Positions 7,416 to 17,015 of a stretch of 64,000 nt of DNA are shown here, one piece after another. The translations under genes and the position numbers were made by a program. The notes below the pieces were generated by a model that was not told the DNA's origin, made no database searches, and saw nothing but the letters and a program-made list of their open reading frames with translations. Source of the DNA: Qipengyuania algicida (GTDB taxonomy: Bacteria > Pseudomonadota > Alphaproteobacteria > Sphingomonadales > Sphingomonadaceae); the NCBI RefSeq assembly GCF_009828025.1, contig NZ_WTYA01000009.1:1-64000 (forward strand). Direction: 5' to 3'. How positions within the stretch are numbered: the stretch's first letter is position 1; every line of letters begins with the position of its first letter.

Positions 7416-10322
7416 TCAGAACTTGTAGCTCAGGCCGATGAAGTAATCGCGGCCATAACGCTGGTAGTCGATGACCTGCCGTGGATCATCGTTCTGGTAG
7501 GTGACGAATGGCCGGTCGGTCAGGTTCTTGCCTTCAAGCAGGATCGACAGCCCCTGAAGCGGCCCGCTCTGGAACTCATATCCAATCTGTGCATCGAGGA
7601 TGGCTTCTGCCTTGGCCTGCCGATAGGTGGGATTGGCCGAAAGACCAGCAACCTCACCCAGGAAACCCGAACGATAGCGATAGCTCACGCGAGCCTGGAA
7701 GCCGTGCTTTTCGTAATAGAGCTGGGCATTGGCGACCCAGTCGGAAAGCCCCGGCAGGGTGATGACTTGCGTCGGATTGCTACCCAGTTTGATCGCGCTA
7801 TCGGTGTAGGAACCACTGGCGAAGATTCCGAAGCCGCTGAGAGCCGGAGTAATGGTTTCGAACGGAAGCGATGCCGTGGCCTCGAAACCCAGCAGGTAGC
7901 CCTGGCCGTCATTCGCCGGAGCCTTGACCAGACCGATGGTATTGTTGCCTACCAATGCCTGATTGGCGGGTGACAGCAGGCTAACAAAGTTCGAGAAATC
8001 ATAGGCATAGCTGGCCTGTGCATCGACATAATCGGTCAGGTGCTTGAAGTAACCTGCGAGTGAAATGTAGCCGCCGCGCGAGAAGTATTTCTCGACCGAG
8101 ACGTCGATATTCGTCGATTGATAAGGCTTGAGCTCAGCATTGCCGCCCGAGATGCTGAACGGGCTGAACTGCGGGTCCTGCGTCGGGTTGCTGATGCCAA
8201 CCTTGGAGTTGTCGACATCCACCTCCTGGTTCACGCGCTCCTGATCAAGACGCGGACGGACCATCGTCTGCGAGGCACCCAGTTTGACGTAGAAGCCCGG
8301 CTCGAGCTCGACCGAGAAGGTCGCGCTGGGCAGGAAGTTTGTATAGCTGATGCCGCCTGATGCCGGATTGATGGTGACAACGGGATTGCCGTCGATGACG
8401 TTGAAACTCGAGGTGCTGCCGATCGAGCTCTGGTCGGTATGAACGACCTGGAAACCGATCGACCCCTTGATCGCCTTGCCACCGGCTTCGCCATCGATCT
8501 TCAGCTGAGCGTAACCGGTCCAGACCTTTTCCGTGACGGAATTGTCGCGGACCAAGGAGACCGGGCGGTTGTCGTAAACGGAGTTGAAGAAGTTATCGTA
8601 AAGATAGAGCGGATTGAGCCCGAGCACTCCTGGCACGCCGAGATAATCGAGCGGCACGTTGCTGCCGAGTAGCGCGCCATCGGGAATGGCTGCCTCGGTC
8701 GGAGTTCCGCTGTTAACGGTGCAGCCGGTCCCGCCACCCGGAGGGCACAGGAATTCGGAACGGAAAGCGCTGACCTTCTTGCGCTGCGAATAGTTCGCAC
8801 CGATGGCCCAGCCGCTGAAAATGCCTGCGTTGTCGAGCTCGCCATTCAAGTCCGCACGCAGGGCCTTGAGGTCGTCGGTGAAATCGGGAGTATTGAGGAA
8901 GCCCGACTGCACGACCGGCGTTGTGCCGTTGTAGCCCCAGCCCTGCGGATCGGTGATCTTGAAGATACTGGTATCGGTATAATCGAGCGTCGGAACGATC
9001 CTGAACGTGCCGTCCGGCTGTTGCGTGACATTGACGGTATCACCCGGGCCGGATTTGGCATACCCGGCGCCGGTGTAGGTTTCGAGCAGGAAGTCGGTAC
9101 GGGTTGCACGCGACCAGCTGGCATCGACCGTCAGGTTCAGCTTGTCGTTGAGCTTCAGGACGTTGTTCCAGCCGATCGACCAGTTGTCTGCCTTGCGCTC
9201 GTTATAATCGTTGCGCTGCACGGCGTGGACGTTGGAGAATGTCTCCTGGACGTTGAAGCCATCGACGACGGTGAAGCCGCCGGTGTGAACGCCGGTCGCA
9301 TAGCCCGGATCGGTCGGATCGTTGACAACGCCGCCATATCCCAGCGGGAACTCGATCCCCTTGAACCGCTGCTTCTCGTTGAAGTGCGAATAGAGGATAT
9401 CGAGCGTCGAATGGAACCGGTCGCTGGGTTGCCACTCGATCGTTGCCACACCGCCGATGCGGTTGAGCAGGTTCGACTGGACGTATGGCTTGGCGCCGCC
9501 CAGTTCCAGCGCCCCATTGGTGGCGGTGGAATAGCCCCAGGCGTTGTAGCGCTCGTCCTGCGAGGGGATGGAGGATGCCGAAACGCCAAGCGCGATGCCC
9601 AGTGTGTCGTTGGCAAACTGATCGACGTAGGTCGCGCTGCCGCGATAGCCGTAGCGGGTGCCGTCGGGGGTCAGCTTGTCGATGCCGTTCATTTCGGCGC
9701 GTGCGCCGATCGAGAACACGCGCTTGTTCACCGCCAGCGGTCGCAGCATCCGCAGATCGACCGTCCCGGCGATGCCCGAGGAAATCAGCGAAGCGTCGGC
9801 GGATTTATAGACATTGACGGTCTGGAAGAACTCGGAAGGATACTGGTCGTATTCCACGCCGCGATTGTCACCCACGGTGACCTGTTCGCGGCCGTTGAGG
9901 AGCGTGGTCGAAAAGTCCGGGCCGAGGCCGCGGATCGACAGGCGCTGGTCGCGACCTTCGAGCCGCTGTGCCGTCACACCGGGAAGGCGCGCGAGCGAAT
10001 CGGCGATCGATACGTCCGGCAGCTTGCCGATATCCTCGGCAGTGACCGAGTCGACGATCAGAGTCGAATTGCGCTTGATCGCAGCCGATTTCGCGAGCGA
10101 TGCACGAAAGCCGGTGACAACGATCTCATTTGACGGTGCCGTAACGGTGTCTGTGCTGGTCTGAGTATCGACATCGGCGGTCGGAGTAGCTTCGGTAGCC
10201 TGATCGGGCGAAGCGGTGGCCGTGTCCTGTGCATGTGCGGCAAGCGGCAGCGTGAGTGCGCCGAGTGCGATTGCCAGTGTGCCAAGGCTGGTACCGGACG
10301 TCAGTCCGTTGCGAAGTGCCAT
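7416..10322 (-). CDS. TonB-dependent outer-membrane receptor, carbohydrate type (TIGR01782-like)
   Basis: 968 residues, energised import of oligosaccharides across the outer membrane. A signal peptide (ending LAAHA) and a Thr/Ala-rich linker precede the plug, which starts at EIVVTGFRASL and contains IADSLARLPGVTAQRL. The barrel follows and ends in YKF, the terminal aromatic needed for outer-membrane assembly. The ATG at 10322 has GGGGAGA upstream; an earlier in-frame extension has no such site. It is transcribed away from the LacI gene and is followed by a strong terminator. The neighbours suggest maltooligosaccharide, sucrose or fructan as ligand, but the ligand cannot be read from sequence. 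Confidence 0.92.
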   Translation of the reverse strand: MALRNGLTSGTSLGTLAIALGALTLPLAAHAQDTATASPDQATEATPTADVDTQTSTDTVTAPSNEIVVTGFRASLAKSAAIKRNSTLIVDSVTAEDIGKLPDVSIADSLARLPGVTAQRLEGRDQRLSIRGLGPDFSTTLLNGREQVTVGDNRGVEYDQYPSEFFQTVNVYKSADASLISSGIAGTVDLRMLRPLAVNKRVFSIGARAEMNGIDKLTPDGTRYGYRGSATYVDQFANDTLGIALGVSASSIPSQDERYNAWGYSTATNGALELGGAKPYVQSNLLNRIGGVATIEWQPSDRFHSTLDILYSHFNEKQRFKGIEFPLGYGGVVNDPTDPGYATGVHTGGFTVVDGFNVQETFSNVHAVQRNDYNERKADNWSIGWNNVLKLNDKLNLTVDASWSRATRTDFLLETYTGAGYAKSGPGDTVNVTQQPDGTFRIVPTLDYTDTSIFKITDPQGWGYNGTTPVVQSGFLNTPDFTDDLKALRADLNGELDNAGIFSGWAIGANYSQRKKVSAFRSEFLCPPGGGTGCTVNSGTPTEAAIPDGALLGSNVPLDYLGVPGVLGLNPLYLYDNFFNSVYDNRPVSLVRDNSVTEKVWTGYAQLKIDGEAGGKAIKGSIGFQVVHTDQSSIGSTSSFNVIDGNPVVTINPASGGISYTNFLPSATFSVELEPGFYVKLGASQTMVRPRLDQERVNQEVDVDNSKVGISNPTQDPQFSPFSISGGNAELKPYQSTNIDVSVEKYFSRGGYISLAGYFKHLTDYVDAQASYAYDFSNFVSLLSPANQALVGNNTIGLVKAPANDGQGYLLGFEATASLPFETITPALSGFGIFASGSYTDSAIKLGSNPTQVITLPGLSDWVANAQLYYEKHGFQARVSYRYRSGFLGEVAGLSANPTYRQAKAEAILDAQIGYEFQSGPLQGLSILLEGKNLTDRPFVTYQNDDPRQVIDYQRYGRDYFIGLSYKF

Positions 10323-10448
10323 CAGTATTCTCCCCAAATCGGCTGCATCGTTCAGCCGCAATTGCCGGTTCGGGGGCTCCGCAAGTAGAAGGAAAGGGCC
10401 CCCGATCGCGGCCCTCATCGACCGATGTTGTGCTTCGCGAAAGCTGGC

Positions 10449-10458
10449 ATACGTATGT
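10449..10458. promoter_or_regulatory. Candidate LacI-family operator, receptor side
   Basis: CATACGTATG is a perfect 10-bp palindrome with the central CG typical of LacI-family operators. It lies about 127 bases upstream of the receptor start and downstream of a minus-strand TTGCAC that could be a -35. A close copy (CATTCGTATG) occurs at 11624, upstream of the rightward arm. The 264-base divergent gap also holds a 7-bp inverted repeat (10371-10377 with 10398-10404) in the receptor leader. Confidence 0.5.
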
Positions 10459-10586
10459 TTGTGCAATGCAGCATCACTGACTGTGGCGAATTTGCATCAT
10501 TATCGGGGATAGTGCGAAGTACGGATTTGCGCCTCTTTGCGCCGGGCCGCGAGCGTCGTAGCCAGTGGATCATTGGGGAGTAAGTC

Positions 10587-11615
10587 ATGGGTCGCGCGCC
10601 GAGCGGAAGACCGACGAGTTTCGATATCGCCTATCGGGCCGGGGTGTCCCAGCCCACCGTCAGCCGCGCGCTGCGCGGGGATCGCTCGGTCAGTCAGGCG
10701 ACTCGCGAGAAGATCGAGGCGATCGCGCGCGAACTCAACTACATCGTGGACCGCAACGCCTCTTCGCTCCGTTCGCAGCGCACCGATACCATCGCCTTGC
10801 TGTTCTTCGAGGATGGGGCCGACGACAACCTCATCAATCCCTTCTTCCTCGCGATGCTGGGTTCGATCACGCGGGCCTGTGCCAATCATGGCCTCGACCT
10901 GCTGATCTCGTTCCAGCGGCTGGAGGACAACTGGCACGTTCGTTACCAGGATTCCAAGCGCGCCGACGGGCTGATCCTGCTGGGATATGGCGACTACGCG
11001 CTCTATGCCAAGCGGATCGAACAATTGCTCGAACAAGGCACGCATTTCGCGCGCTGGGGATCGGTCAGCAGCGATACGAGCGGCCAGACCGTGGGCTCGG
11101 ACAATCTGGGCGCCGGGCGGCTCGTGGGCGAACATCTGCTGGCCATCGGACGCCGCAAGATCGCCTTTCTCGGCCATGCCGACGAGAGCTATCCCGAATT
11201 CGCCCATCGCTATGACGGCATGTGCGATGCGCTGCGCGAGGCTGGCGTCGAACCCGATCGCGCGCTGCAATACGATGCTTTGACCAGCGAGGAGGCTGGC
11301 TATCGCGCGGCCAGCGCGCTGATCGCCAGCAGGCGGCCGTTCGATGCGGTCTTCGCCGCCAGCGACCTGATTGCCATCGGTGCCTTGCGCGCTCTGGCCG
11401 ATGCCGGGCGCAGCGTGCCGGGAGATGTCGCGGTGGTTGGCTTCGACAATATCCCCTCTGCCAGCCTGACGAACCCGCCGCTGACCACCATCCAGCAGGA
11501 TCTGTCCGGCGCCGGAGAGCGGCTGGTCGAAACGCTGCTGGCACAGATCGAGGGGCGCGAGCCACCGCCCTCGCGCTTGCCGACCAAGCTGATCCTGCGC
11601 GCCAGCACGCAGTAG
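10587..11615 (+). CDS. LacI-family transcriptional regulator of the sugar locus
   Basis: 342 residues. The N-terminal helix-turn-helix and hinge helix occupy about residues 8-62 (FDIAYRAGVSQPTVSRALRG, then SSLRSQRT). The rest is a periplasmic-binding-protein-like sugar sensor (for example AAGYRAASALIASRRPFDAV and PGDVAVVGFDN). The ATG follows GGGGAGTAAGTC. It is divergent from the TonB receptor and directly upstream of the transporter operon, so it probably represses both arms until an inducing sugar binds. The inducer is not known. Confidence 0.92.
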   Translation: MGRAPSGRPTSFDIAYRAGVSQPTVSRALRGDRSVSQATREKIEAIARELNYIVDRNASSLRSQRTDTIALLFFEDGADDNLINPFFLAMLGSITRACANHGLDLLISFQRLEDNWHVRYQDSKRADGLILLGYGDYALYAKRIEQLLEQGTHFARWGSVSSDTSGQTVGSDNLGAGRLVGEHLLAIGRRKIAFLGHADESYPEFAHRYDGMCDALREAGVEPDRALQYDALTSEEAGYRAASALIASRRPFDAVFAASDLIAIGALRALADAGRSVPGDVAVVGFDNIPSASLTNPPLTTIQQDLSGAGERLVETLLAQIEGREPPPSRLPTKLILRASTQ

Positions 11616-11623
11616 CGTGTTCA

Positions 11624-11633
11624 CATTCGTATG
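11624..11633. promoter_or_regulatory. Candidate LacI-family operator, transporter side
   Basis: CATTCGTATG differs at one base from the perfect palindrome at 10449. It lies just after the lacI stop and 87 bases upstream of the MFS start codon, a sensible place for a repressor of the rightward operon. Confidence 0.4.
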
Positions 11634-11663
11634 CAGCTTGCGGCGGGCAGGGGGCCGTGCAAG

Positions 11664-11694
11664 CGTAGCGCCCTGATGCGAAACCGGCGCTACG
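11664..11694 (+). other. 9-bp perfect inverted repeat between lacI and the MFS gene
   Basis: CGTAGCGCC (11664-11672) pairs fully with GGCGCTACG (11686-11694) around a 13-base loop. No U-tract follows, so it is either a weak terminator for lacI or a stable stem in the leader of the transporter mRNA, 26 bases before the start codon. Confidence 0.45.
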
Positions 11695-11720
11695 ACCGGC
11701 CCGCAAGCGAGAGGAAATGC

Positions 11721-13268
11721 ATGGAGCAGGCGTACACCGGCAGGGCGAATGGCGCAGTGGCGCATGGCGAAAAGCCGCGTCTCGGCTTTTGGGCGCTGTT
11801 CAACATGAGCTTTGGCTTCTTCGGCATCCAGATCGGCTTCGCGCTGCAGAATTCGAACATGAGCCGCGTGTTCCAGACGCTCGGCGCGAGCCTGGACACC
11901 TTGCCGGTGTTGTGGATCGCCGCGCCGCTCACCGGGCTGATCGTGCAGCCGATCATCGGGCATCTGTCCGACCGCACCTGGGGGCGACTGGGGCGGCGGC
12001 GACCGTATTTCCTGACCGGCGCAATATTGGCCGCAACCGCGCTGTTCCTGATCCCCGAGGCACCCGGCTTCGGCGCGCCGCTGCTGTTCGCCGCAGCAAT
12101 GCTGTGGCTGCTCGATGCCTCGCTCAATATCTCGATGGAGCCGTTCCGTGCCTTTGTCGGCGATATGCTGCGCACCGATCAGCACGCGGCGGGCTATGCG
12201 GTGCAGACCGCTTTCATCGGCGCAGGCGCGGTGGTGGGATCGATTTTCCCCTGGCTGCTCGACCAATATGGCGTCGCTAACGTCGCATCAGGCGGCGGGA
12301 TCCCCGATACTGTTCGCTACAGCTTCTGGGCGGGCGGGGCTGCCTTGCTCGTCGCGGTGCTGTGGACGGTGCTGACCACGCGCGAATACAGTCCCGAACA
12401 GCAAGCCGCTTTCGCGCAGAGCGCAGTCGCTACCCCGCAGGCCGAACATCAGGCCGCCCCGCTGGCATCCAAATCCTATCTGTCGAGCATCCTGTGGATC
12501 GCCGCGGGCATCATTGTCGTCCTGCTGGTGGAGCCGTTTCAGCTCAAGATCGAGATCGAATTCCTTGGTGCAATGCTGATCGTATACGGCGCGCTCAGCG
12601 CGATCGCGATCTTCATGGCGCGGCAGGGGCGTGGCGCGAACATGCTCTCCAGCATCGTCGGCGATTTTTCCGGGATGCCGCCGGTAATGAAGCGGCTCGC
12701 GCTGGTGCAGTTCTTCAGCTGGTCTTCGCTGTTCATCATGTGGATCTATTCCGGGCCGATCGTGTCGCAATATTTCTTCGGTAGCACCGATACCGCCAGC
12801 CAGGCCTATAATGACGGGGCCAATTGGTGGAGCCTGATCTACACGATCGAGAACGCGGTTGCCGCCGTCGCGGCGCTGGCCGTGCTGCCGTGGCTGTCGC
12901 GCAAGATCGGACAGGTCGGCACGCATATGGTGGCGCTGCTGTGCGGAGCGGCTGGCTTCCTCGGCTATTTCGCCCTGCGCGATCCGAACCTGCTGATCGT
13001 TTGCGAGATCCTGAAGGGCATCGCCTGGGCCAGTATCCTGGCCATGCCCTATGCGATCCTGGCCAGCAATCTGCCGCAGGCCAAGCTTGGCGTTTACATG
13101 GGGCTGTTCAACATCTTCATCGTCGTGCCGCAGTTGCTTGTGGCGACGGTGATGGGGTCGATCATGGAGGCGTTCTTCCCGACCCAGCCGATCTGGACGA
13201 TGCTGTTCGCCGCCGGGTCATGGATCATCGCTGCGCTGGCGATGCTGCGGGTCAGGGCGGCGCTGTGA
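11721..13268 (+). CDS. MFS sugar:cation symporter, SLC45/sucrose-transporter-like
   Basis: 515 residues with about 12 hydrophobic segments. The loop GHLSDRTWGRLGRRRPY, after the second membrane segment, has the GRRRP signature of plant and animal sucrose transporters and their bacterial relatives. It should carry sucrose, maltose or maltooligosaccharides across the inner membrane with protons. I chose the ATG at 11721 because of the GAGAGGAAATGC ribosome site; the upstream in-frame extension is not hydrophobic. The stop overlaps the GTG start of the ROK kinase (13265-13268, GTGA). It opens the rightward operon. Confidence 0.88.
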   Translation: MEQAYTGRANGAVAHGEKPRLGFWALFNMSFGFFGIQIGFALQNSNMSRVFQTLGASLDTLPVLWIAAPLTGLIVQPIIGHLSDRTWGRLGRRRPYFLTGAILAATALFLIPEAPGFGAPLLFAAAMLWLLDASLNISMEPFRAFVGDMLRTDQHAAGYAVQTAFIGAGAVVGSIFPWLLDQYGVANVASGGGIPDTVRYSFWAGGAALLVAVLWTVLTTREYSPEQQAAFAQSAVATPQAEHQAAPLASKSYLSSILWIAAGIIVVLLVEPFQLKIEIEFLGAMLIVYGALSAIAIFMARQGRGANMLSSIVGDFSGMPPVMKRLALVQFFSWSSLFIMWIYSGPIVSQYFFGSTDTASQAYNDGANWWSLIYTIENAVAAVAALAVLPWLSRKIGQVGTHMVALLCGAAGFLGYFALRDPNLLIVCEILKGIAWASILAMPYAILASNLPQAKLGVYMGLFNIFIVVPQLLVATVMGSIMEAFFPTQPIWTMLFAAGSWIIAALAMLRVRAAL

Positions 13269-14155
13269 CTGGCGCCTTGATCGGTGCGATCGAGGCGGGG
13301 GGAACCAAATTCGTCCTCGCACTGTCCGATGCAGACGGCACGCTGATCGAGCGCGGACGGATCGCGACCCGTTCGGGGCATGAAACGCTGGCCGAAGCGC
13401 GCGATTGGTTCGCCGCCGCGGCTGAGCGGCACGGATCGATCGGTGCGTTCGGCATCGCCAGCTTCGGGCCGATCGGGATCAATCCGGACAGCGCGGACTA
13501 TGGCGTCTATCTCTCCACCGTGAAGCCCGGCTGGCACCGCACCAGCCTTGCCGAAGCACTGGCCCCGTTTGCAGCACCAATGGCCGTGCAGAGCGATGTC
13601 AACGGCGCGGCATTGGCCGAGACACTGCACGGCGCGGGGCGCGGCCATCAGGTCGTCGCCTATACCACCGTGGGCACGGGAATTGGGTCCGGCGTGGTCA
13701 ATCGCGGGGCGATCATGGGCGGGATCAGCCATTACGAAACGGGGCATATCCATGTGCCGCAAGATCCCGCCATCGATCCGTTCGCGGGCGTCTGCACCTA
13801 TCACGGCAATTGCTGCGAAGGGCTGGCCAGCGGTCCGGCGATCATGGCGCGCTGGGGGCACGATTTGTCCGGGGCAAGCGAACAGCAGATCGCGCTGATC
13901 GCCGGCTATCTGGCGCATCTCTCGGTCGCGCTGATCTCCTTGCACCGGCCCGACCGACTGATTTTCGGCGGCGGTGTCATGCAGGCGGCAGGTGTGCTTG
14001 ATAGCCTGCGCCAGCAGACCCGTGCGATCGTCGCGGGATATCTGCCTGAATGGGATGCCGATCTGTCCGAACGTATCGTCGCGCCTGAGCTGGGCCATGA
14101 CGCCGGGATCATCGGCGCGATCGAGCTGGGGCGGTGCAAACTCACAGGGGGGTAG
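13265..14155 (+). CDS. ROK-family fructokinase
   Basis: 296 residues, a little over the usual ROK kinase length. ATP-dependent phosphorylation of fructose (or another hexose). Visible: the phosphate loop IEAGGTKF (9-16), catalytic D111 in SDVNGAAL, GTGIGSG (138-144), and the zinc site H161 with C177, H180 and C183 in CTYHGNCCEG. The C-x-x-H-x-x-C form matches ROK fructokinases rather than glucokinases. Start is GTG, overlapping the symporter stop. It sits with a beta-fructosidase, so it probably traps the fructose that enzyme releases. Confidence 0.9.
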   Translation: MTGALIGAIEAGGTKFVLALSDADGTLIERGRIATRSGHETLAEARDWFAAAAERHGSIGAFGIASFGPIGINPDSADYGVYLSTVKPGWHRTSLAEALAPFAAPMAVQSDVNGAALAETLHGAGRGHQVVAYTTVGTGIGSGVVNRGAIMGGISHYETGHIHVPQDPAIDPFAGVCTYHGNCCEGLASGPAIMARWGHDLSGASEQQIALIAGYLAHLSVALISLHRPDRLIFGGGVMQAAGVLDSLRQQTRAIVAGYLPEWDADLSERIVAPELGHDAGIIGAIELGRCKLTGG

Positions 14156-14157
14156 TG

Positions 14158-15477
14158 ATGGGCAGGACATGGAGCTGGGCACTGGTTGCCGCGCTTTCGG
14201 GGTTTCTCTTCGGGTTCGACACGGCGGTCATCTCGGGCGCTGAACAGGCAGTGCAGCGCACCTGGCAGATGTCGGATGCCTTGCACGGCCTCGCCATTTC
14301 GGCGGCCTTGTGGGGGACCGTGGTCGGCGCGCTCGGCGGTGGCTGGCCGACCGATCGCTGGGGCCGCAAGCGCACGCTGTTCTGGATCGGTGTGCTTTAT
14401 GCAGTTTCCGCCTTGGGTTCGGCACTGGCGTGGGACCCGGCCAGCTTCATGGCCTTCCGCTTCATCGGCGGGCTTGGCGTCGGGGCCAGCTCGATCGCGG
14501 CGCCCGCCTATATCGCCGAGATCGCCCCTCGCGAGCAGCGCGGCCGGCTGGTGGCTTTGTTCCAGACCATGATCGTCACCGGCATATTGGTCGCATTCGG
14601 GTCGAACTATCTTCTCGGCGGCGTGGGCCAAGACGCCTGGCGCTGGATGCTGGGGGCCGAAGCGCTTCCGGCGCTTGCCTATCTCGGCGCGACGCTCTCC
14701 ATTCCTGAAAGCCCGCGCTGGCTGGTGGTGCACGAACAACGCGAGGAGGAGGCTCGACGGATTCTGGCGGTGATCAACCCGGACACGGTCGATGTTACTC
14801 TGTGCGCGATCGAGGCCGAGGCAGCACAGGATGCGCGCAGCATGAGCTGGGGCCGGTTCTTCGCCGGTGATCTGCGCCGACCGATCATGCTGGCGATGCT
14901 GATCGCGTTCTTCAACCAACTGTCGGGTATCAATGCGATCATTTATTTCGCCCCGCGGATCTTCGAGCTTTCGGGCGCGGGCACTTCGGTCGCGCTGCTG
15001 GCGACGGTCGGGATCGGGGCGATCAACCTTGTGTTCACGCTGATCGGCCTGCTGTTGATCGACCGCGCCGGGCGCAAGGCGCTGATGTATGTCGGCAGCA
15101 TCGGCTATATCGTCTCGCTGGGAATGACCGCGTGGGGCTTTGCCAGCGGACAATTCGCGCTGGTGCTGCCGTTCATCCTTGCCTTCATCGCTGCCCATGC
15201 CATCGGGCAGGGCGCGGTGATCTGGGTCTATATCTCCGAGATATTCCCCAGCGCCGCGCGGGCCAAGGGGCAAAGCCTTGGCTCTGGCACGCATTGGGTG
15301 TGCGCGGCTGCGCTGACCATGGTCATGCCGGTGCTTCTGGCGCGGCTGGCACCGGTCGCGGTGTTCGCCTTCTTCGCCGGGATGATGGTGCTGCAGCTGA
15401 TCTGGGTGCGCTTCGCCATGGTGGAGACGCGCGGCCGGTCGCTGGAGGATGTCGCAGCCGGGATGGTCCGCGCATGA
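14158..15477 (+). CDS. MFS sugar porter (XylE/GLUT-like)
   Basis: 439 residues, 12 membrane segments. Sugar-porter motifs are intact: FLFGFDTAVISGAEQ in segment 1, DRWGRKR after segment 2, PESPRWL before the central loop, NQLSGINAIIYF in segment 7 and DRAGRKAL later. It imports a monosaccharide, probably fructose or glucose, with protons. It starts two bases after the ROK stop with GGGGGG upstream, and its stop overlaps the start of the GH32 gene (15474-15477, ATGA). Two permeases in one operon suggest one for oligosaccharides and one for monosaccharides. Confidence 0.9.
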   Translation: MGRTWSWALVAALSGFLFGFDTAVISGAEQAVQRTWQMSDALHGLAISAALWGTVVGALGGGWPTDRWGRKRTLFWIGVLYAVSALGSALAWDPASFMAFRFIGGLGVGASSIAAPAYIAEIAPREQRGRLVALFQTMIVTGILVAFGSNYLLGGVGQDAWRWMLGAEALPALAYLGATLSIPESPRWLVVHEQREEEARRILAVINPDTVDVTLCAIEAEAAQDARSMSWGRFFAGDLRRPIMLAMLIAFFNQLSGINAIIYFAPRIFELSGAGTSVALLATVGIGAINLVFTLIGLLLIDRAGRKALMYVGSIGYIVSLGMTAWGFASGQFALVLPFILAFIAAHAIGQGAVIWVYISEIFPSAARAKGQSLGSGTHWVCAAALTMVMPVLLARLAPVAVFAFFAGMMVLQLIWVRFAMVETRGRSLEDVAAGMVRA

Positions 15478-17015
15478 CCCGCCTGGCAGCCTTCGTCACC
15501 GGGCTTCTCGCCAGCGCCGCACTGGGCGCTTGCGCGGTTACGCCGCCGCCTGCAACCGTGCCGCCGTCCGACCCGCTGCGGCCGCTGTGGCATTACACCC
15601 CGCCCAGCGGCTGGATGAATGACCCCAATGGGATGGTGAAGCAGGGCGATACCTGGCAGCTGTTCTATCAGTATTATCCGCAGGACACCGTCTGGGGCCC
15701 GATGCATTGGGGTCATGCGACCAGTACCGATCTCGTCCGCTGGACGACCCGCCCGGTCGCGCTCGCTCCGGGGCCGGAAGGCTATATCTTTTCCGGCAGT
15801 GCCGTGATCGACCGCAATGACACCGCCGGTTTCGGCAAGGGCGCGCTGGTGGCGATTTACACCATCCACGATCCCGTCCGCGCCAAGGCCGAAACGCGCG
15901 ACCATGAAAGCCAGGGACTTGCCTACAGTCTCGATGGCGGGATGACCTTTACGAAATACGCTGGCAATCCGGTGCTGCCCAACCCCGGCGGGCGGCAGGA
16001 TTTCCGCGACCCATCGGTGTTTCGCGACGAGGCGCGTGGGCAATGGGTCATGGCGCTTTCGGTGGGCGATCACGCCGAATTCTATGCCTCGCACGATTTG
16101 AAGCACTGGCGTTTCCTCTCGGCTTTCGGTGCAGGTGTCGGCGCGCATGGCGGGGTCTGGGAATGCCCCAATCTTTTCCCGATCCGTGACGTGCAAACGG
16201 GACGCGATCGCTGGGTGCTGATCCAGAACCTCAACCCCGGTGGCCCGCAGGGCGGGTCCGGTACGCAATATTTCGTCGGGGATTGGGACGGCACCCGCTT
16301 CACGCTGGACCCCGAATTCGCGCAGCGGATCGCGCATGACGGACCCGCCTGGCTCGACGCCGGGCCGGACGATTACGCCGGCGTAACCTGGAATGGCGCG
16401 CCGGACGGCCGCCGGGTGTTCATGGGCTGGATGTCGAACTGGCTTTACGCGCAAGAGGTGCCGACGAAGCGCTGGCGCAGCGCCATGACCGCCCCACGCG
16501 ATCTGACGTTGAGCGGTATCGAACTGAGGCAAACGCCCTCGCGCGAGATTGCGTCGCTGCGCGGTCCGCGCCTGCCCATCACGCTGTCCGGTGATGGCGG
16601 ACGACTGCCGCACGGACTGCTGCCCTCGGCCGACATCGAACTCACCTTCGCCACCCCGCCGGGTAGCAGCTTTGCACTCGAGCTGCGCAACAAGGAAGGT
16701 GAAAGGCTGGTGGCCGGGCTCGACGCGCAAGGCTGGTATATCGACCGCAGGAATGCCGGGCGCTCCGATTTCCACGATGGGTTTGCCGCCATCCACCGCG
16801 CGCCGCGGCGGCGCGACACGCGTGTGACCAAAGTGCGCCTGTTGATCGATCGCACTTCGATCGAATTGTTCGCCGATGACGGCGCGACGGTGATGACCGA
16901 GATATTCTTTCCCACCAGTGATTTTACCGAGGGCTCGATAGTCGGTCGGGGCGGGGCGCGTCTGCGCGACCGTGCTGCCTGGCCGCTTGCCCGTAACGAG
17001 GACCCGATCCAATGA
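15474..17015 (+). CDS. GH32 beta-fructosidase lipoprotein (invertase/levanase/inulinase type)
   Basis: 513 residues, releasing fructose from sucrose or fructans. The N-terminus is a lipoprotein signal with lipobox LGAC (C20), so the enzyme is membrane-anchored in the periplasm or at the surface. All three catalytic residues of the five-bladed propeller are present: nucleophile D50 in WMNDPNG, stabiliser D179 in FRDPS and acid/base E230 in WECPN. A C-terminal beta-sandwich follows from about residue 350. The start and stop both overlap neighbours by four bases. Whether sucrose or polymeric fructan is preferred cannot be told from sequence. Confidence 0.93.
   Translation: MTRLAAFVTGLLASAALGACAVTPPPATVPPSDPLRPLWHYTPPSGWMNDPNGMVKQGDTWQLFYQYYPQDTVWGPMHWGHATSTDLVRWTTRPVALAPGPEGYIFSGSAVIDRNDTAGFGKGALVAIYTIHDPVRAKAETRDHESQGLAYSLDGGMTFTKYAGNPVLPNPGGRQDFRDPSVFRDEARGQWVMALSVGDHAEFYASHDLKHWRFLSAFGAGVGAHGGVWECPNLFPIRDVQTGRDRWVLIQNLNPGGPQGGSGTQYFVGDWDGTRFTLDPEFAQRIAHDGPAWLDAGPDDYAGVTWNGAPDGRRVFMGWMSNWLYAQEVPTKRWRSAMTAPRDLTLSGIELRQTPSREIASLRGPRLPITLSGDGGRLPHGLLPSADIELTFATPPGSSFALELRNKEGERLVAGLDAQGWYIDRRNAGRSDFHDGFAAIHRAPRRRDTRVTKVRLLIDRTSIELFADDGATVMTEIFFPTSDFTEGSIVGRGGARLRDRAAWPLARNEDPIQ

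Noticed and set aside
10500-12266. Long minus-strand frame across lacI and the MFS gene
   Set aside because: Antisense to two well-supported genes and without a domain signature.
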